Assembly: GCF_017654505.1 (NCBI RefSeq)
Contig: NC_054559.1
Coordinates: 11,124,281 to 11,188,280 of the forward strand
DNA from: Polyodon spathula
Taxonomy: Eukaryota > Chordata > Actinopteri > Acipenseriformes > Polyodontidae
Length of the DNA: 64,000 bases
Direction of reading: 5' to 3'
In this document: positions 28,360 to 42,800 of the stretch, piece after piece
How positions within the stretch are numbered: the first letter of the stretch is position 1
How the letters are laid out: the number at the start of each line of letters is the position of its first letter
Notes under the pieces: model-generated
What the model was told of the DNA's origin: nothing
The model's input: the letters and a program-made list of their open reading frames with translations, nothing else
Database searches by the model: none
Made by a program: the position numbers and the translations under genes

Positions 28360-31300
28360 GTTTGGAAGCAGTGCTTCAACACATAATAAGATGCAAGAGA
28401 CAAATCACAATTGCTTTAGAAGGAAATTAAGTACCAGCCTCAATATGCTTCAGTAATAAATTGCAAGTTAGAGCTGCAATAATTTAGAGTGTTGAATTAT
28501 ATTAGCAGATTTATACTGTTGCAGGTGCTTTAGGAAAAGAAAATCAAATGGATTAGACAGTCTTAAAGTATTAGAGGATGAACATGAAAAGCAGTCTAGC
28601 TGGAATTCTGCCTCATTTAACACAACTTCCTCCAGCAGCTTTACGATAATTTTCTATCCACTCACAATAAATTTTCACATGTGTTTTAAATACAGAAGTC
28701 CCTATTCCCTGTCCTTTATTAGCTCCCAATTCCTACTGTGCTTTTCTTTTCAGGGATATTTCTTTGAAAAGGCACCTCTTTTCCCCATTTCTTTGCAGGT
28801 CCTCCATGTATTTTTTGCTTACAGTCCCTTTCTCACATGCTCAAGGAAATATGCCAGTGATTTGTGGAAACTACACTTCGTGAAGCCAGAAGGAGAAAAC
28901 TGCCACCACTATCTAACAAAATGTCAACCCAGGTGGAAGGGCAGAGTTCAACAGGATTTCAATAGAGCCGCTATGCATTATTCAGTGAAAATGGTAGTTC
29001 CAAAACTTTAGTTAATACAAACAGACAAACACTGATTCAACTCATTATACGCAGCTGTAGCCTGTACCTCAGAGCTGCACATGCAAATGAAATTAACCGC
29101 CGCAGGGAAACTGAGACAGCATCCATCTTTCGGGGCGAACGCAATTATGAAGATGACAGTTTATGTTTTCCCCGTCAACTGCGAGCGGCAGGAAGACCTA
29201 TTAGTGAGCGTAAATAGTATCATCCATCTCTCTAAAGATTGATTAAGGCTGGAAGATGAGCACAGCTTATAGCTTGATGAACTACTTAATTACCTGCAGA
29301 GGACTTTCAGAGATGCTTTTCTTCGATGAGTGTTATAACAGGAAAACTGAAGCGTTGTTTTGTGGTTCAGTTTAAATTGAAAACTAAAGAGGCTACAAAG
29401 TGCAGGTTTTGAGATACAAGGCGTATAGTGACTTATTCACAGAGCTAAACTGATGCAGCTCCTCTGTAGTTTAATTACAGAGCTGAGAATATCTGCAACA
29501 AGAAAAATTTGAAACAACTGAAACGCTGCTTTAATGCAGCGGTGCCCCTTAACTGCATTTGTTTAAATTATTTTTGTAGTGCCCAATTAATTTAATCACA
29601 GATTCCCCCCCCAACCACAGTAATTCCCCACACAGCTTAGGAGAGCTGAAGGTTCAGTGGGCGTCCTCCGATCCCACGACTGAGCCAGTTTCGCACGATG
29701 AGAAGCAGTCCTTGCCGGTTTTGCCTCTAACCCACAGGAGCGCCAGAGCCAATGCAACGCTCCCTCTGGAATCCCCAGCAAAGACTGTCAACTATGCACA
29801 GCCTGGACACAACCCTGCACTCCCTGACTCACCCCGCACACCACATGGCCATGCTTTTACCAAGTGAGCCACTTGTAGGACCCCCGAAAATCTTCAACAG
29901 GTGGACCTCGTTTACATCTGTTTAGAGGCTCCTGAAACCGGCTTGGCATTTTTCATTTAAAAAGCCAGTTACCCTCAATCTACTACCCTGGTAGTAGATG
30001 GTTATGGATGTCAGACTAGTTTTGTGACATTATTACCGTTTTCCTTTCACACAGTTTAGTTTTTACTCTGATTAGGATGGAATTTGTGGTTGCCCTTCAA
30101 GGAGTACCTGTAAAAATAGGCTACACTTGTTAAACTATTTTAAGATTCCTTCTTTTTTTATGCGATAATGAGAGCAGTAGGCTTTCAGCCTTCTGCGGTG
30201 TTTATCAAAATTCATTTAGGAGGGCATAAAATAAGAAGTCATCGGTTGACTTGCTGCGAGCAGAAATCCAATCCCTCACACATTAGACAGTTAATATTAC
30301 ATTATGTAGATAAAGTGACCTTTGAAGAGCCCTAGCTATCGAGTGCTGGCTGATTTTTCGTGAAAAAATATATATTTTTAGCCCTTGTACTAGCTGGATC
30401 AGCTGGCAGCCCTCTCATCAGCGTTCACGCAAGCCTATCCAGGGCTCAATGAGAAGAACAATGGCTTTTCCACAGCCCACTGAAGTGAAGCTTTTCTCCT
30501 CACATCACGAAATGCGAGATGGATTCTTATGTTGTAACTCTCAATCCAGCCTGGCAAAACCATTTAGTACAAAAACCTAACCCCTATGGCAACACAGACA
30601 GAGTGGCCCGTTATTTAGGATATATAAACCCCAAAGGAGAATACATGAATAGTAAACAGTTTATTTCCTATAGTCACAGCCATTTAGTGTCCTTGATGAA
30701 CTGTTTCTGCTTACAATCCTATATTCAATGTTTGAAGATTACTACAAGCATGTCTGGTTCCAGAACCTTGTCCCTAGTTGTTTAATACAGGAATACAATT
30801 GTGTTTATCAGACTTGCTGGTTCATTCACGACAGCATATTCCAGCGTCTCACAGAAGGTAAGAAGGCAGGTTCCACTCAGACTTACCTTCTCCATGGGGA
30901 GCTGAATGGAGGCCTTGCAGTCTGAGAACTCGGTGGTTATGCTGGGGCCCGGCACCTCCGTCACCACGAACTGTAGCTTCTGAGACTCCTTCAGCATCTT
31001 GCGGTTGCTGCCGCCAAACTTGCCCAGCACGCGGTACGCCACATGGGAGATGGTGTCTGCCGGGTTCCGGAGAGTGCGCCAGAGGGCCTGGTGGGAGAGA
31101 ACAAGGGCTTGAATAAGCACCAAGAGATATTCTACAGAGCTTTTAAAATTACTTATCGCGTCAGGGACAGGAGGCGATATGTAAAGGTAGTGACAACTTG
31201 AATCATTACAACAGAAGAACACATTTAACAAATTAAATAATAGAGTTTGCTTGTATAGAAAGAAATATAGCCAGAATTATAAACACTAAATGAGCACTGT

Positions 31301-34300
31301 GTGCGCAAGAGCCCTCTAGTGGCCCTGAACAGAACAGCAGGGAGTCACGGCCACACTGTACCTGCATGAGCTCGGCGCGGACAGGCTGGATGTGGTCATA
31401 GAGGAAGTCCGGCTGCAGGTTGTCCACGCACAGCTCCAGGGTGCGAAGGCCCTGGCTCACCAGCGTCTGGGAGCCGTTGAGGGCCGACACCAGTGGGTCC
31501 ATCAGCATAGGCAGGTAGGGCAGCAGGGAGCTGAGGCGAACTGGAACCGTCAGGCACAGCTCCACAAACAGGTCCTTCATGTGCTGCTTGTGCAGGCCAC
31601 TCTGTAGCATGTTCAGGCCTGTGGATGCACAAGGACAGAAACACTGTGTTACATTGCCACTGGCTGGAGGTCTCTATATAGTCAAGCATAGTAGAGCTAT
31701 TTGACAAGACATTTTTCTGCAGATTTCACTTGACTTTATGAAGCCAAACTAGTTCATTCTATAGGGTGATGCAAAACATTTTGCCATTGCTGTACATAAC
31801 TTATGTTGTTTTGTTGGTGCCAAGTTTTTTTCAGCCTACCTTGCAGCAAGTTTGGCAGAAGGGGCAGGAATTCCTGGTACAACAGGTCATGGCTCCCGCC
31901 TCCAATGGACCTGAAGAGAGCCCTGAGCAGCAGGAAATAGTTGTAGGGCTCCTTGGCAGACTGGGCCAGCTCCATCGAGCTGTTCACAATCTTGTGCAAA
32001 TGAGGCTGGAATCAAGGAGAGCACAAATCAGCCTAAACAATGACGGCCGAGACCACTGAAAACCAAGACGAACTCTATGAACAGTCACATAGAGGTTACA
32101 TATCATATTAACAGTCACGGTTTGTTACAACACAGAAGATTCCTGGTATTCCAAATAAAGTCAATCGTTACTTTTCATTTCAAATAGTCAAACTCAAACA
32201 AAAATGTTTTTAATTGGGGGGGAAAAAAAAAAAGAGTTCAGGGATAGAAATAAGACTCCTATTCCATAGCAATTTTATCCAGGTTTTAGTATGCGCTTTA
32301 TTAGCTCCAGTGTATAGGTAACAACCTCAGGTGTGTCTTATTAACTTGCAGTAAAACCAGGAAAGGATGAAACTGCTATGGAATGGGATTTTCCGTACCT
32401 GGAGTATCACTTTCTTAACTATCACAAGATTGACTGTTTAAAATGATGAGAGTCATATTCATGAAGAGTATGCTTGAGAAAAGAGGAGGGCATATCACAG
32501 CTTTAACCAGCTTTAAGTCAGAATCCGCAATGAATTTCCTGATTGTTAGTTTTTTTACTTTGTATGTTGCCCTTGTAGCCTTTTTGGAAAGCCACAGAGC
32601 TTCATTTCAGGGCTTCACCTTCAAATAGCCACATGTAAAATAACCTGCATCAATTTGTGTTCCATTTTATACATATTGTGGTATTTGGTAGGCAACCAAA
32701 TAATAAATAGCAGCAAGCCCCACCCTCCCCCCAAAAAATACAATCTGGAGACCAGACCTTCATAAATAAAAATCATTGAAGACTTATTTATAAAATGATA
32801 GACAAATGTCTGGGCAAGAGCATGCTTCATTTGAAAACCTGTTTTATCCAGTTGATCATCACAGCTCTGTAGCTTGGGGCAAGCAAAGCAGACATTTCAT
32901 CACACAATTAAAATCTGTATTCCTAAGGCCAAAGCATTAGTTCAAAGGAAAAAACACCAATGCAGTGCAACAGATGAAAGGAGTCTCTACATCAACACAT
33001 TTTATAAGAGATACAACCCGAACACTAAGCTATTGAGAAAAATGAAAAGGCGTGCTCTTAATAAACCCTATTTTAAAGTGATCTTCCCTTAATAAAACTC
33101 AAGTCATCAATCCAGAGGACAAATGTCACGGCTTGTCACAGACTTGACAGAACTATTTAAATTCATTCAGTGACTCGCTAGGATTCCAACTTGGCTGCAG
33201 AAATGAGACTTGTCATAACAGTGCAGTGCGGGCCGACCTCCGAACCTGTGCCAGGTATTTAAAGATACCTGATCAAACTGTCTTACAAAATACAGTCAAA
33301 ACTTGTATTATGCATGGATAATCACAGACATACAATCAGAATGGCAATTACACTTTGGCCTAACATGACAGAAGAGCCGAGTCAAACAACTCCTCTTTAT
33401 TAGTAAACTTGATGAAGAGGTATTCAATCTTATATCGCAAAGGATTGCTGCAGGTGAACACACACACTGGTACAGCTACATGCATGAGGAGGGAGGCTGT
33501 ACATCATCTGAAACTATAAAAGGTCAGCCCAGATTCGTGGCTGCCCTCACCTTGAGCATCTGCTCATTCTCTGCAGCGAAGAGGGAGACGGAGCCAAAGA
33601 CCAGCTTGAAAAGCTTGAGGTAGAGGTTGGAGAGTTCCACGTTGGAGCCCATCTCAGGCAGCCTCTCCAGCAGGTACTCCACCAGGATTGTGGCAAACAG
33701 AGCAGAGGTGGACGGGTTCGCCAGGAATGAGTTTGCAACAATCTGGAGAAGGGGCCGAGAAAAGAAGGGATATCAGTACATACATTATAATCAGAATCTT
33801 TAGCGGTGTGCAATATAGCTCTGTATACTCCACCTTACGAGATTGATAACCGATGCTGCAGTACATGCTTCCCATATCTCATTCAAGTTAAAGTTAACAG
33901 TGCCATACTTAATTATAAACATAGGAATCAGCCACTTCAGTTTGGTTATTAGCATATGAAGAACACATATAAAATCAAGAACACCACACCTGTAGTGCAT
34001 AGTTCTTGGAGATCCTGTCAACCATGTAGGGCACAGTAGTCTGGAAGATCTCCTTGAAGGTGAGGGGGTTCATCATGGTAAAGACCCCAGCGAAGTGCTC
34101 TAGAACCTCCTTCTCCTCCTTCATCCGCACCGTCTGGCAGTTTGCTACACGGATGTAGGTCTGCCCATTCCCAGCAATCTGCACCTGAAAAAATATATAT
34201 TTAAGAGATAACAGGTCTTTTTTTCATATCTTACAATCACCCTGGCATACATAGAAATTAAATACTGTTAAATAAGACAACTGTTCTATGCAAAGCACTG

Positions 34301-34481
34301 CCACACAAGCACCTAATAAGGTTGTTAATCATGTTTTTGTTTTTTGTTTTTTTAAACTGAATAAGGAGGTCACCACCTACCTGATAAATATCCAAAGCTT
34401 GCATGGCGTATTTGACAAGCTTGATGTAGATCTGAGTTTCTTTAGGCTGCAGCTGTTTGTTAGGGATGAACTGAGCTTCTG

Positions 34482-34512
<31 letters not shown>

Positions 34513-35271
34513 AATGATTTCCTTGATGTGTGAATGATTTAGAAACATAACATTCTGGGGTTTTTTTGTTTTTTTTGCACATCCCGAGTACCCCTCAAAT
34601 AAAGCAAAGAGAGCATTACCTCCAGGGGCTTTGCAGGAGGTGATGCCCCAGGTGATGGTCTTGACTCCGCACACCAGGGTCTTGACTAGGCTGCGGCAGT
34701 CTGACACCTGGAAGGTCTGCTTGTCCTCCTTGTCCCCCTGCTTGTCAAAGGAGGAGGTGGGGGGAGCTGGGGTGACTGGTGTGGGGGGTACGGGTGGGGG
34801 CAGAGGCAGAGGGACAGGAACGGTGGGGGTGGGAGGTACCCCAGGGAGGGCTGCGGCATCCACCACACCCAACTCGGACTGCGGCTTGCACTTCTTAAAG
34901 ATGGTGACCAGCTGGTAGCGTGCAATGGTGTGAAACTTGAGCACAAACACCTAAAACAGTAAGAAGAGGCAATGGGTAGACTTTTCTTGAACTAACATAC
35001 ATTACAACAATTACCACATTTGGTCACAAATGGTGAAAAGCACTAATATTTAGAAAACAATGGAGGGGAATTAATATTAACCCTTTGCAGTCCCATGTCG
35101 GACCAGGTCAGACATTACAATTTTCCCTTTCCAGTCCGATGTCGGACCCTGTCCGACATCATCAAAAAGACGTAAAGCACAGATCTCCAGTCGTTTTTTC
35201 TCTGGAAAAAGCTGAGAAAACCTTCTAATGGCAGAGTGAGACCGGTAGGAGCCGAATGAAGCCAAAATATA

Positions 35272-35305
<34 letters not shown>

Positions 35306-38300
35306 TAAAAAGGGGGGGGCATATCTGATAGCCCCTACACTACAGAGATAACACAGACACAAACAAAGGAGGTAGCTGCTTCTGCATCCAGCGCTCAAAG
35401 AATATCACAGACATTTGCAGAGCTTCTTGAGATGTTATAGTAATAAAATAATGACTTGGATCACATTATTGAGGAGTTTGGTGATAAGGAGAGGATTTAT
35501 CAGTATGCATGTCTATAAAGAGGTATGTGAAATATACAGTGAACAACGGGTGGGGCTTGGCTGTGGATACAATACTTAGTGTCCTTTTGCAATGCAATGC
35601 CTTTTAAACCTGTTTTACTCTGGAAAAAAAAAATAATTTAAACCTTGAATGTGAAAATAAATTGGACCTGACATGCCTGACAAGTGCTGAATAAATAGAC
35701 TGCAAAGGGTTAACTAATCTCAGCTTATGTCCTTTAACAAAGCCTGAAATATCAGATACTGCTATTCAATGCTAGTCTTTAGATATCTGCTCCTGCAATG
35801 CTGGCCTTGTGGAACAACGCAAAGAGAGCCACCTGGGCACCAGCACTTGTGCCCTACAGTACCTCCAGCATCCTCATGAGGATGTCCCGGCCATTGCCGT
35901 TCTCCTGCTCGCTCTTGGAACGGATGCAGTCCACCAGGTTGAGCAGCAGCTTGCAGGACATGGTTTGGATGCTGCTGGGCAGGGACTCGTCGTCGATGTT
36001 CTTGGCAAAGAGCTGCACAGCCAGGGAAAGGTCGATCAGGGGCAAGTTCTGACGCACGTGGTGCACCAGGTCAGCCAGTGTGCTGTAGGCCAGGGGTCTG
36101 CCAAGAGAACACACACACACACACACAGAGTTTAGTACGGAAGTTTAAACACGATGTACAAGACAGACCCGAATTTTGCTGTATTCAAATTTTCTGTCTG
36201 CAGCTCAGGGATTTTCACTGCTGTAAAAGGGAAACGTTTCAAGCACAATGTTATCGAATGCAATTCAACAGTATTGCTAGGGCAGTGCTCATGCCTTCCT
36301 GCACCACAGTTAAGGGTAAGTTTTGTTTCAATATACCAGCTAATGCAAAACACAGAAAGGCACAGTGCATCTGCTCTCATTGAAATATGCCTATTAAAAT
36401 CAAAATGGAATAACACATTTAAAAACTGAAACCATACACACTTTTAAGAATCCATGGTTTAGGGTTTTCAATTAGTTTATCACTTTCAGTAAAATAACAC
36501 ACTGAAAACATATACAACAAAGGTGTTTCTTAATTTAAGGTACATGATGACTGCACCTATCATGTGTATATAACTCACCAAATATTTAAAAATTGACCTC
36601 AATAAAATAACTTTTCATAATAAAAGATAAACTTGAACAAATGTTACAGTGCCTATTGGTACCCAGCATTGGTGTCTGGCACAGACTTATTTTTAAAGTC
36701 TGTTACACAGCACAAAGGAATATCCACTAGAAAAAGTGTCCTGAGGGGATCAGATGGTTTGTAATGGTAAGGGTTAGATTTTAGGGCAGGGGTTGCTTAA
36801 GGTTAGGGTTGGGTTAGGGTCAGGATGGTTTGATTTCGTAAAGTTGCCGAGCTCTGGAAGTGAAAGGTGGGAGTAAATGTCAAATGCCCTCGAATCATCT
36901 GATGCCCTCAGGAAACTTTCTAGTGGATATTCCTTAACGCTGCAGTTTGTCGCACTGACTCCCAAACTCCTTTTCCTCCTCAGACCTCCTACTCCCATTC
37001 ACCTTTTGCAGTCAGCTGACAAGGGCTTGGCAGATATCCCGTCATGCCCTTCTTAAAGGAGTACAGTCTCTATACTTTGCATGAACCTCCAGTACAGTAT
37101 CTCATAACAAAAATAAAAAGGTTTTTGTTTTTTTGTACAGCTATAATGTATTATATAAATCGCCTTACAGTACAATAATACCCTAAAATGATCTTAATAG
37201 TATGCAACACAAATATAGCTTTAGACACTGGGTCGCGCCGGTAGCCGGTTTATTTTGAAAACCCTGTGGTTATGACTCACCCAAACTGCAGCTTCACACA
37301 CATATAAATGTAAATCTATGTATACATAGACAGTTTCCCTGGCACTGCGTTAAACTTGTGGTAACTCAAGGCAAGTTACCTTATACTGCTGTTATGAGGC
37401 AGTGCAGATTGAACTGTATAAATATACATAGTCTGCAAAATTTAGAACAAAGAGATTGAATTCCACACCAAGAGTCTTGCATGAATTACAGCGACTAAGA
37501 AACACTATTTTGACACTTGGAAGACACAGACATTTTGTATTTGAATGTATTACATTTATAATTTGCGGTGCTGGCATTCGACATTCATTTACACACAGGT
37601 GGTGAAACAGCAGCTCTCGGTTTTCTCAGCATAATAAAATAAACAAGCTGAGATAATGCATCAGCCAACAAGACACTAAGGGTTAACTAACTGAACAACC
37701 AGCAGCACGCCAGCCCGTGGTTTGCTGTCATGTGTGCAGCAGAGCGGTTTCAAATGAATTCTGAACAGGGTCTTTCATTCTCAGTAATATGATCTGCATT
37801 TGGAGGACTGATTCAATTAAAATAAGAACTGATGAATTCTTCCCTCAGGAAAGGTGTCAGGTTGACAGAGCTGGAGATGGGAGGCATCTACCTGGGGAGC
37901 AGGTAATGAACTGAGAGTTTCTGCATGAGCTTTCAAACACGACGCCCTGACAAGCGCTGTGATGAGAAGCCTCCCTCCCCTACCCCCTGCCCAATGAAAG
38001 ACTTGCCATCAACCGACAAACAAAGAAATTACACCAGAGAACAAAATTAGCCTAAACATAATTCTACTTGACTTGGCTTCTAAGTGAAACCTGAATTAAC
38101 CGCACAAGTGATACTCCATTGAAGGTTTAAAAACCAAGTTCAATAGTGAGAGAATCTTTCACCATCTTTACATTTGAAACAACAAACAAGGTTTCAGCAC
38201 CTTACCTCAGTGTCTCACGAGCCGTGTACCCCAAGCCAATTAGTATGGACTCATCAAACAGCTTATCCATGCATGGAATGAATTCTGTAATACAAATTGT

Positions 38301-38623
38301 CACTGTTACTTACAGGATCACCACATCTAAAGCAAACATGAAGGCAATGAATTGTTAAAACTTAGCCAAATGTACTTTCAAAACCCAAAACACCTAGAAC
38401 ATCATGCAGACAGGGGGACGGGGGAGGCTCCTTGGTATGTGTTTATTACAGCTGCTAAACTCCTGAGTAGACTCCAATTAGGAAGAATGCTTAGCATGTC
38501 TCTTCTCATTCACTTTGAGTTAGTGTTTGTGAAGAGCTACTATTGATCACCAAAGAGAGTGCAATCTCTCTCCATCTCCCTTTGATTAGGTGCAGCATTG
38601 GAAGGTGGCAAGTGAATCAGCAC

Positions 38624-38656
<33 letters not shown>

Positions 38657-39781
38657 ACTGGAAAAAATAAGTCGAGCTCAAATAGCTGAAACACTATTTT
38701 CAAAGTGAACAGTCCTCACTCAGCACTCAAATACACACAGGACTGGATTCGGTTGGGACCCTTTGTCCCTGTTTGGGGGGTGAGATACGTACGGCTGCGC
38801 AGGTCAGTGGTGAGGATGTGCTTGGCCGCGATGAGGAGCTCTTTGCGCAGGTGTGCCGTCTCCGAGGGGCAGTTCGACAGCAGCTGCAGCATCCCCTTCA
38901 CCATCTGCTGAGAGTACTTGGCCACCAAGTCCTGGACTCAAGAAAAGGGAGGTTTCAGAACAGATAACACCAAAAACTACAGGATACACAAAAGCACTGT
39001 ATTTTTCAGTTACTTTAATATGTAACTGATCACCCACACATTCACATCAGATTTGCAAGATGAATAGCACCCCAATCAATGCTACGTTATACTATGTGTG
39101 TTACCTGATATATTCTGATAATATAAGCCAAGAAGGAAAGGGTTTTGATCTGAGCTGCAATGAAGTCTGCATAGAGTTCTTTGTTGTACAGCTTATGTTG
39201 CCTAAAAAAACACAAATATAGATTAGTTACAATTAGACAAAAGAAAAACAAATTAACTTCAAATTGCAGAAAACTGGTTTTAAAAGGTCATTAAAAAAAA
39301 AGTCAGAAAAGTTAAATAAATCTGCTTGTGAACGTATCACTAGCACTAATGCAGGCCACAGTTTAGTAAGAACACCTGAATTCATTTATACTATAAGACT
39401 AAAGATATATTTGTAATATTTAGTCCGAGTACAATAAAACAAATGATTTCTCAATAGAAAAACTATTACAATTTCACAGCTGTAATATCAGACTACAGTA
39501 CCCCCTTGTGGCAAGTCCTTACCTTGCCTGAGGAGAAACTTGAAGCATGATGGTGTTCATGATCAAAGGCACAAACTCTGCAACCACATTGTGAATGTTT
39601 AATTTGTACAGCTAGCAAGAAAGGAAGAGAGAGATGCATTGCAATTAGGCCAACACAGTGAGTATCTGTGCAGAATAAGGATTTATCTTAATTGAAACCT
39701 TCTCATGGCTACAGTTACAACAGAAGCAATCAGATCTTATCAGTTTTACTTTCACTGCCCAAAACTGTGTTTGTTCAGACT

Positions 39782-39816
<35 letters not shown>

Positions 39817-42800
39817 ACACTCGTGCTCACTCACTCAAACACTCGGGTCTAAAGCGTGTTCTTCTCATCATTTTGCTTCTCTTTTACAACATTTTTATAT
39901 ATTTTTTCTTTTACTTTAAATCCATCTTTACATGGATATGAAAAGGCATTTGTGACTGGTATATACCATATTCACACTGCTTAAACAATCATCGTGATTT
40001 ATAAACCTGACTATGAATTAACACGAAGACCCACCTGGTACATCAGCACGACAATGATGGGCAGCTCAGCCAGAACCTTCAGTGAGAGGGAACCTCTGGG
40101 AATGATTGTGTGCTACAAGAAAGAAAGACATATTGTAAACACCAAGTATCTTCAATAAAAGTTGCAATTATCATTTAAAAAGTTTAGACATTTTTTAAAA
40201 AAGGGTTTTAAGAGGAAGTGAGGAGTAGAAATTATTTTAAGCAATTGATATCTTTACAGATGCTTTGCTAGCAGATAGGCTTGAGACACTATATTGGGCA
40301 AGTCAACAAAACAAGCCATAGCTTCCTATGTGGGCAAGGGGCAGTAAAGGTGGGAGACAAGGGGATATGTGGTGTAAAAAGGCAGTGTGGCTGAAACGTA
40401 CACTCACCGTGCGGGTCTCGCTGTCCTCCCGCTCAGGATTCGTCTTCACCACGATGGACGTGATCATGCCCACCATCTCCGGTGACGGCACTGTGTTGTC
40501 AGGGACAACCTGCGGGTTCTCAAAGTACCGGGTCTGCACATAAACATATGAATTGTACATGTAATGCAAAAACAGCAATCCTTCAACTTGCATACAGATT
40601 TCTGATCTCTAAAATCTTGGATCTTCTTACTGAATCTGCAGCAATACCAGAAGCAATCAGATCTTATCAGTTTTACTTTCACCACCCAAATTATAGAGGT
40701 GTGTTCATGCACACACTCACACTCACTCTCACCCTCACCCTCACCCTCATCCTCACACTCACACACTCTGGGGCTAAAGCTTCTTGTTCTCATCATCTTG
40801 CTTCGGGCGACCAATACAATTCTTCTTTTTTTTTTTTTTTTTTTTTTTTGAATTTACAGAAAAGTTCACTTTCATAGTTAATTCATAACTTACCACCACT
40901 TTGGGCAACTCTTTGTAGATCTGCTTCACAAAGTCTAAAAAGTGGTGAATCTGTGAAAGCAATCATGAAATCACCTAGTTTATATCATGGTTTGTACTGG
41001 TAAGAATAGTACGTTATAAAACTCCATTATGTGAATCATATATTCAATTACCCACTTATTAGGTTTTGTCCAAGGTTATATTAAAATTACAGTACCCGAT
41101 ACTCATTCCATCATCACTACAGACAAAATAGTCTCTTAAACAGTATTGTTTTTATCTTGCCAAGTTATAAATGGTTTGTCTTTCCTGCAACTGGTACAAA
41201 CACCAGTATCCCCAGGAAACCGAGGTTTAATCTTGGTGTAGAGAACAGGTCGATCCTGTTTGTTGCCTACCTCCTGTGTGATCTGTGGCCTGAACTGTTT
41301 GTGTAGTTCAATGATGACCCTCAGGCAAATAAGAACATTCTCCTCACTCTCAATCTGCAGGGAAAGAAGGATCCTGTTATTACTCTCCTATCCTGATCAT
41401 TCACAGCATTAGAAGCAAGTCAGACAGCAAGGTTGCTAGCTAAAACTTCAGGTGATCTACGGTACCGCTGCCACCATTCATTTATTAGGACTATCACATT
41501 TAAGGAATCAGAGGGGTTGTCTTTCAGCACTCAAATGCCACTTCTGATACTTGATGCTGCAGTTTATTAACCTTGCATATCAAGATGTTAGCCAAAATGT
41601 TTGCTTGGTTTTCTCTGTTTCTTAGTTTCAGATGGCTTAAAAAAAAATAAAAATTTTCTGATTGAGTGTTTAAAGTTGTCGGGTAGTTTAACTTGGTATG
41701 CACTGAATCCAGTTTCGGATTCAGCCCGAATATTTACTTTTTGAGCAGGGTTCGGATTCGGCCGACTACTTAGGATAGGTGAACCAAATCCGAATCCTAT
41801 ATATCCGCCCGGATGCACATCCATTTTAATACATCCCTCCAATGTGTGCAGTTCTTTAAATAGAACACATGAATCCGGTATTGAACCTAACTGTTGTATT
41901 TAATAACAAGAACATGTTTGAATGAACTCTGTCGCAGCTCGCAACTCCCTAAATTACTGGTGGCGCACGCACTAAACACAAACAGCTGCTTAATGCAAAC
42001 ATACCCCCGTATGCAACAGCACATTCACATCAAATTTTTCATGGAGTAAAGTTATGCAGTAAACCTCTAGTAAAGGCAAACTGTTATAGACTTTTGTGCT
42101 TTGTTGCTTTGTCTCATTAAAGAAAATAGTGGGTTATGGCAAAGATGCAGCTCTCCTTTCTTGTAAAGGTTAACGGTTCTGTGTTTTGATGGTTCTGTTG
42201 TGGGGGGAAGGGGCTAGCAGTAAACTGTGTATGTTTCAAACTGAAATGCTATTCAGGGATATATTTCCATTTGTTAATAATAATACTACTATGATGAACT
42301 AAAAGGCTCAAAACTACAGATTATGCGCATCCCTTGTTAGTAACTGCTAGTCTGTTTTTCATTCAACAGTTTCCTTCAGTTTTCTTAACAGTTTTTATAG
42401 ATTCGGTATCCAGCCGAATCTTCCGAGATGGACTCAGTCGAATCCCAAAAACTTGGATTTGGTGCATCCCTATTAACAAAATGCTTCCTTGTTGAATTAC
42501 TTCAGGCACTTTATTTTACAGTAGAACTCACCTCTAAAAAGCGGAACATCACAGACAGAATGTTTTTGGTGTGTGGTCGGAGATGTTCGTTAGTTGGAAT
42601 TCGGTGAATGATTTCTAGTACCAGCTTTCTCAGTTGCTGCAAAGAAAACACATGTTGTGAACATGTGTGCACCAAACACATTTAAAAACACTACCAGCAT
42701 TGATAATGTGTAGGAGATTACAAATTTAAAAGCAGGGATGCCACACAGACTACCTGAGCTGGTTTTTCCTGCAGAAACTGAACCTCTCCATCCTGCAAGA

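Larger units (their letters stand above)
27024..30886 (-). other. TRRAP intron 21 (3.9 kb), the longest in the window
   Basis: Holds a G-run near 27146-27157, a (TA)n array at 28287-28352 and a minus-strand SINE at about 29565-29885. The stretches 28870-29330 and 30130-30480 are free of simple repeats, have more mixed base composition and contain homeodomain-type TAATTA/ATTAAT and octamer-like words; they are candidate conserved non-coding elements only. Confidence 0.5.

Noticed and set aside
36790..36830. True interstitial telomere
   Set aside because: Only a few imperfect TTAGGG words, contained within a MITE with inverted ends.
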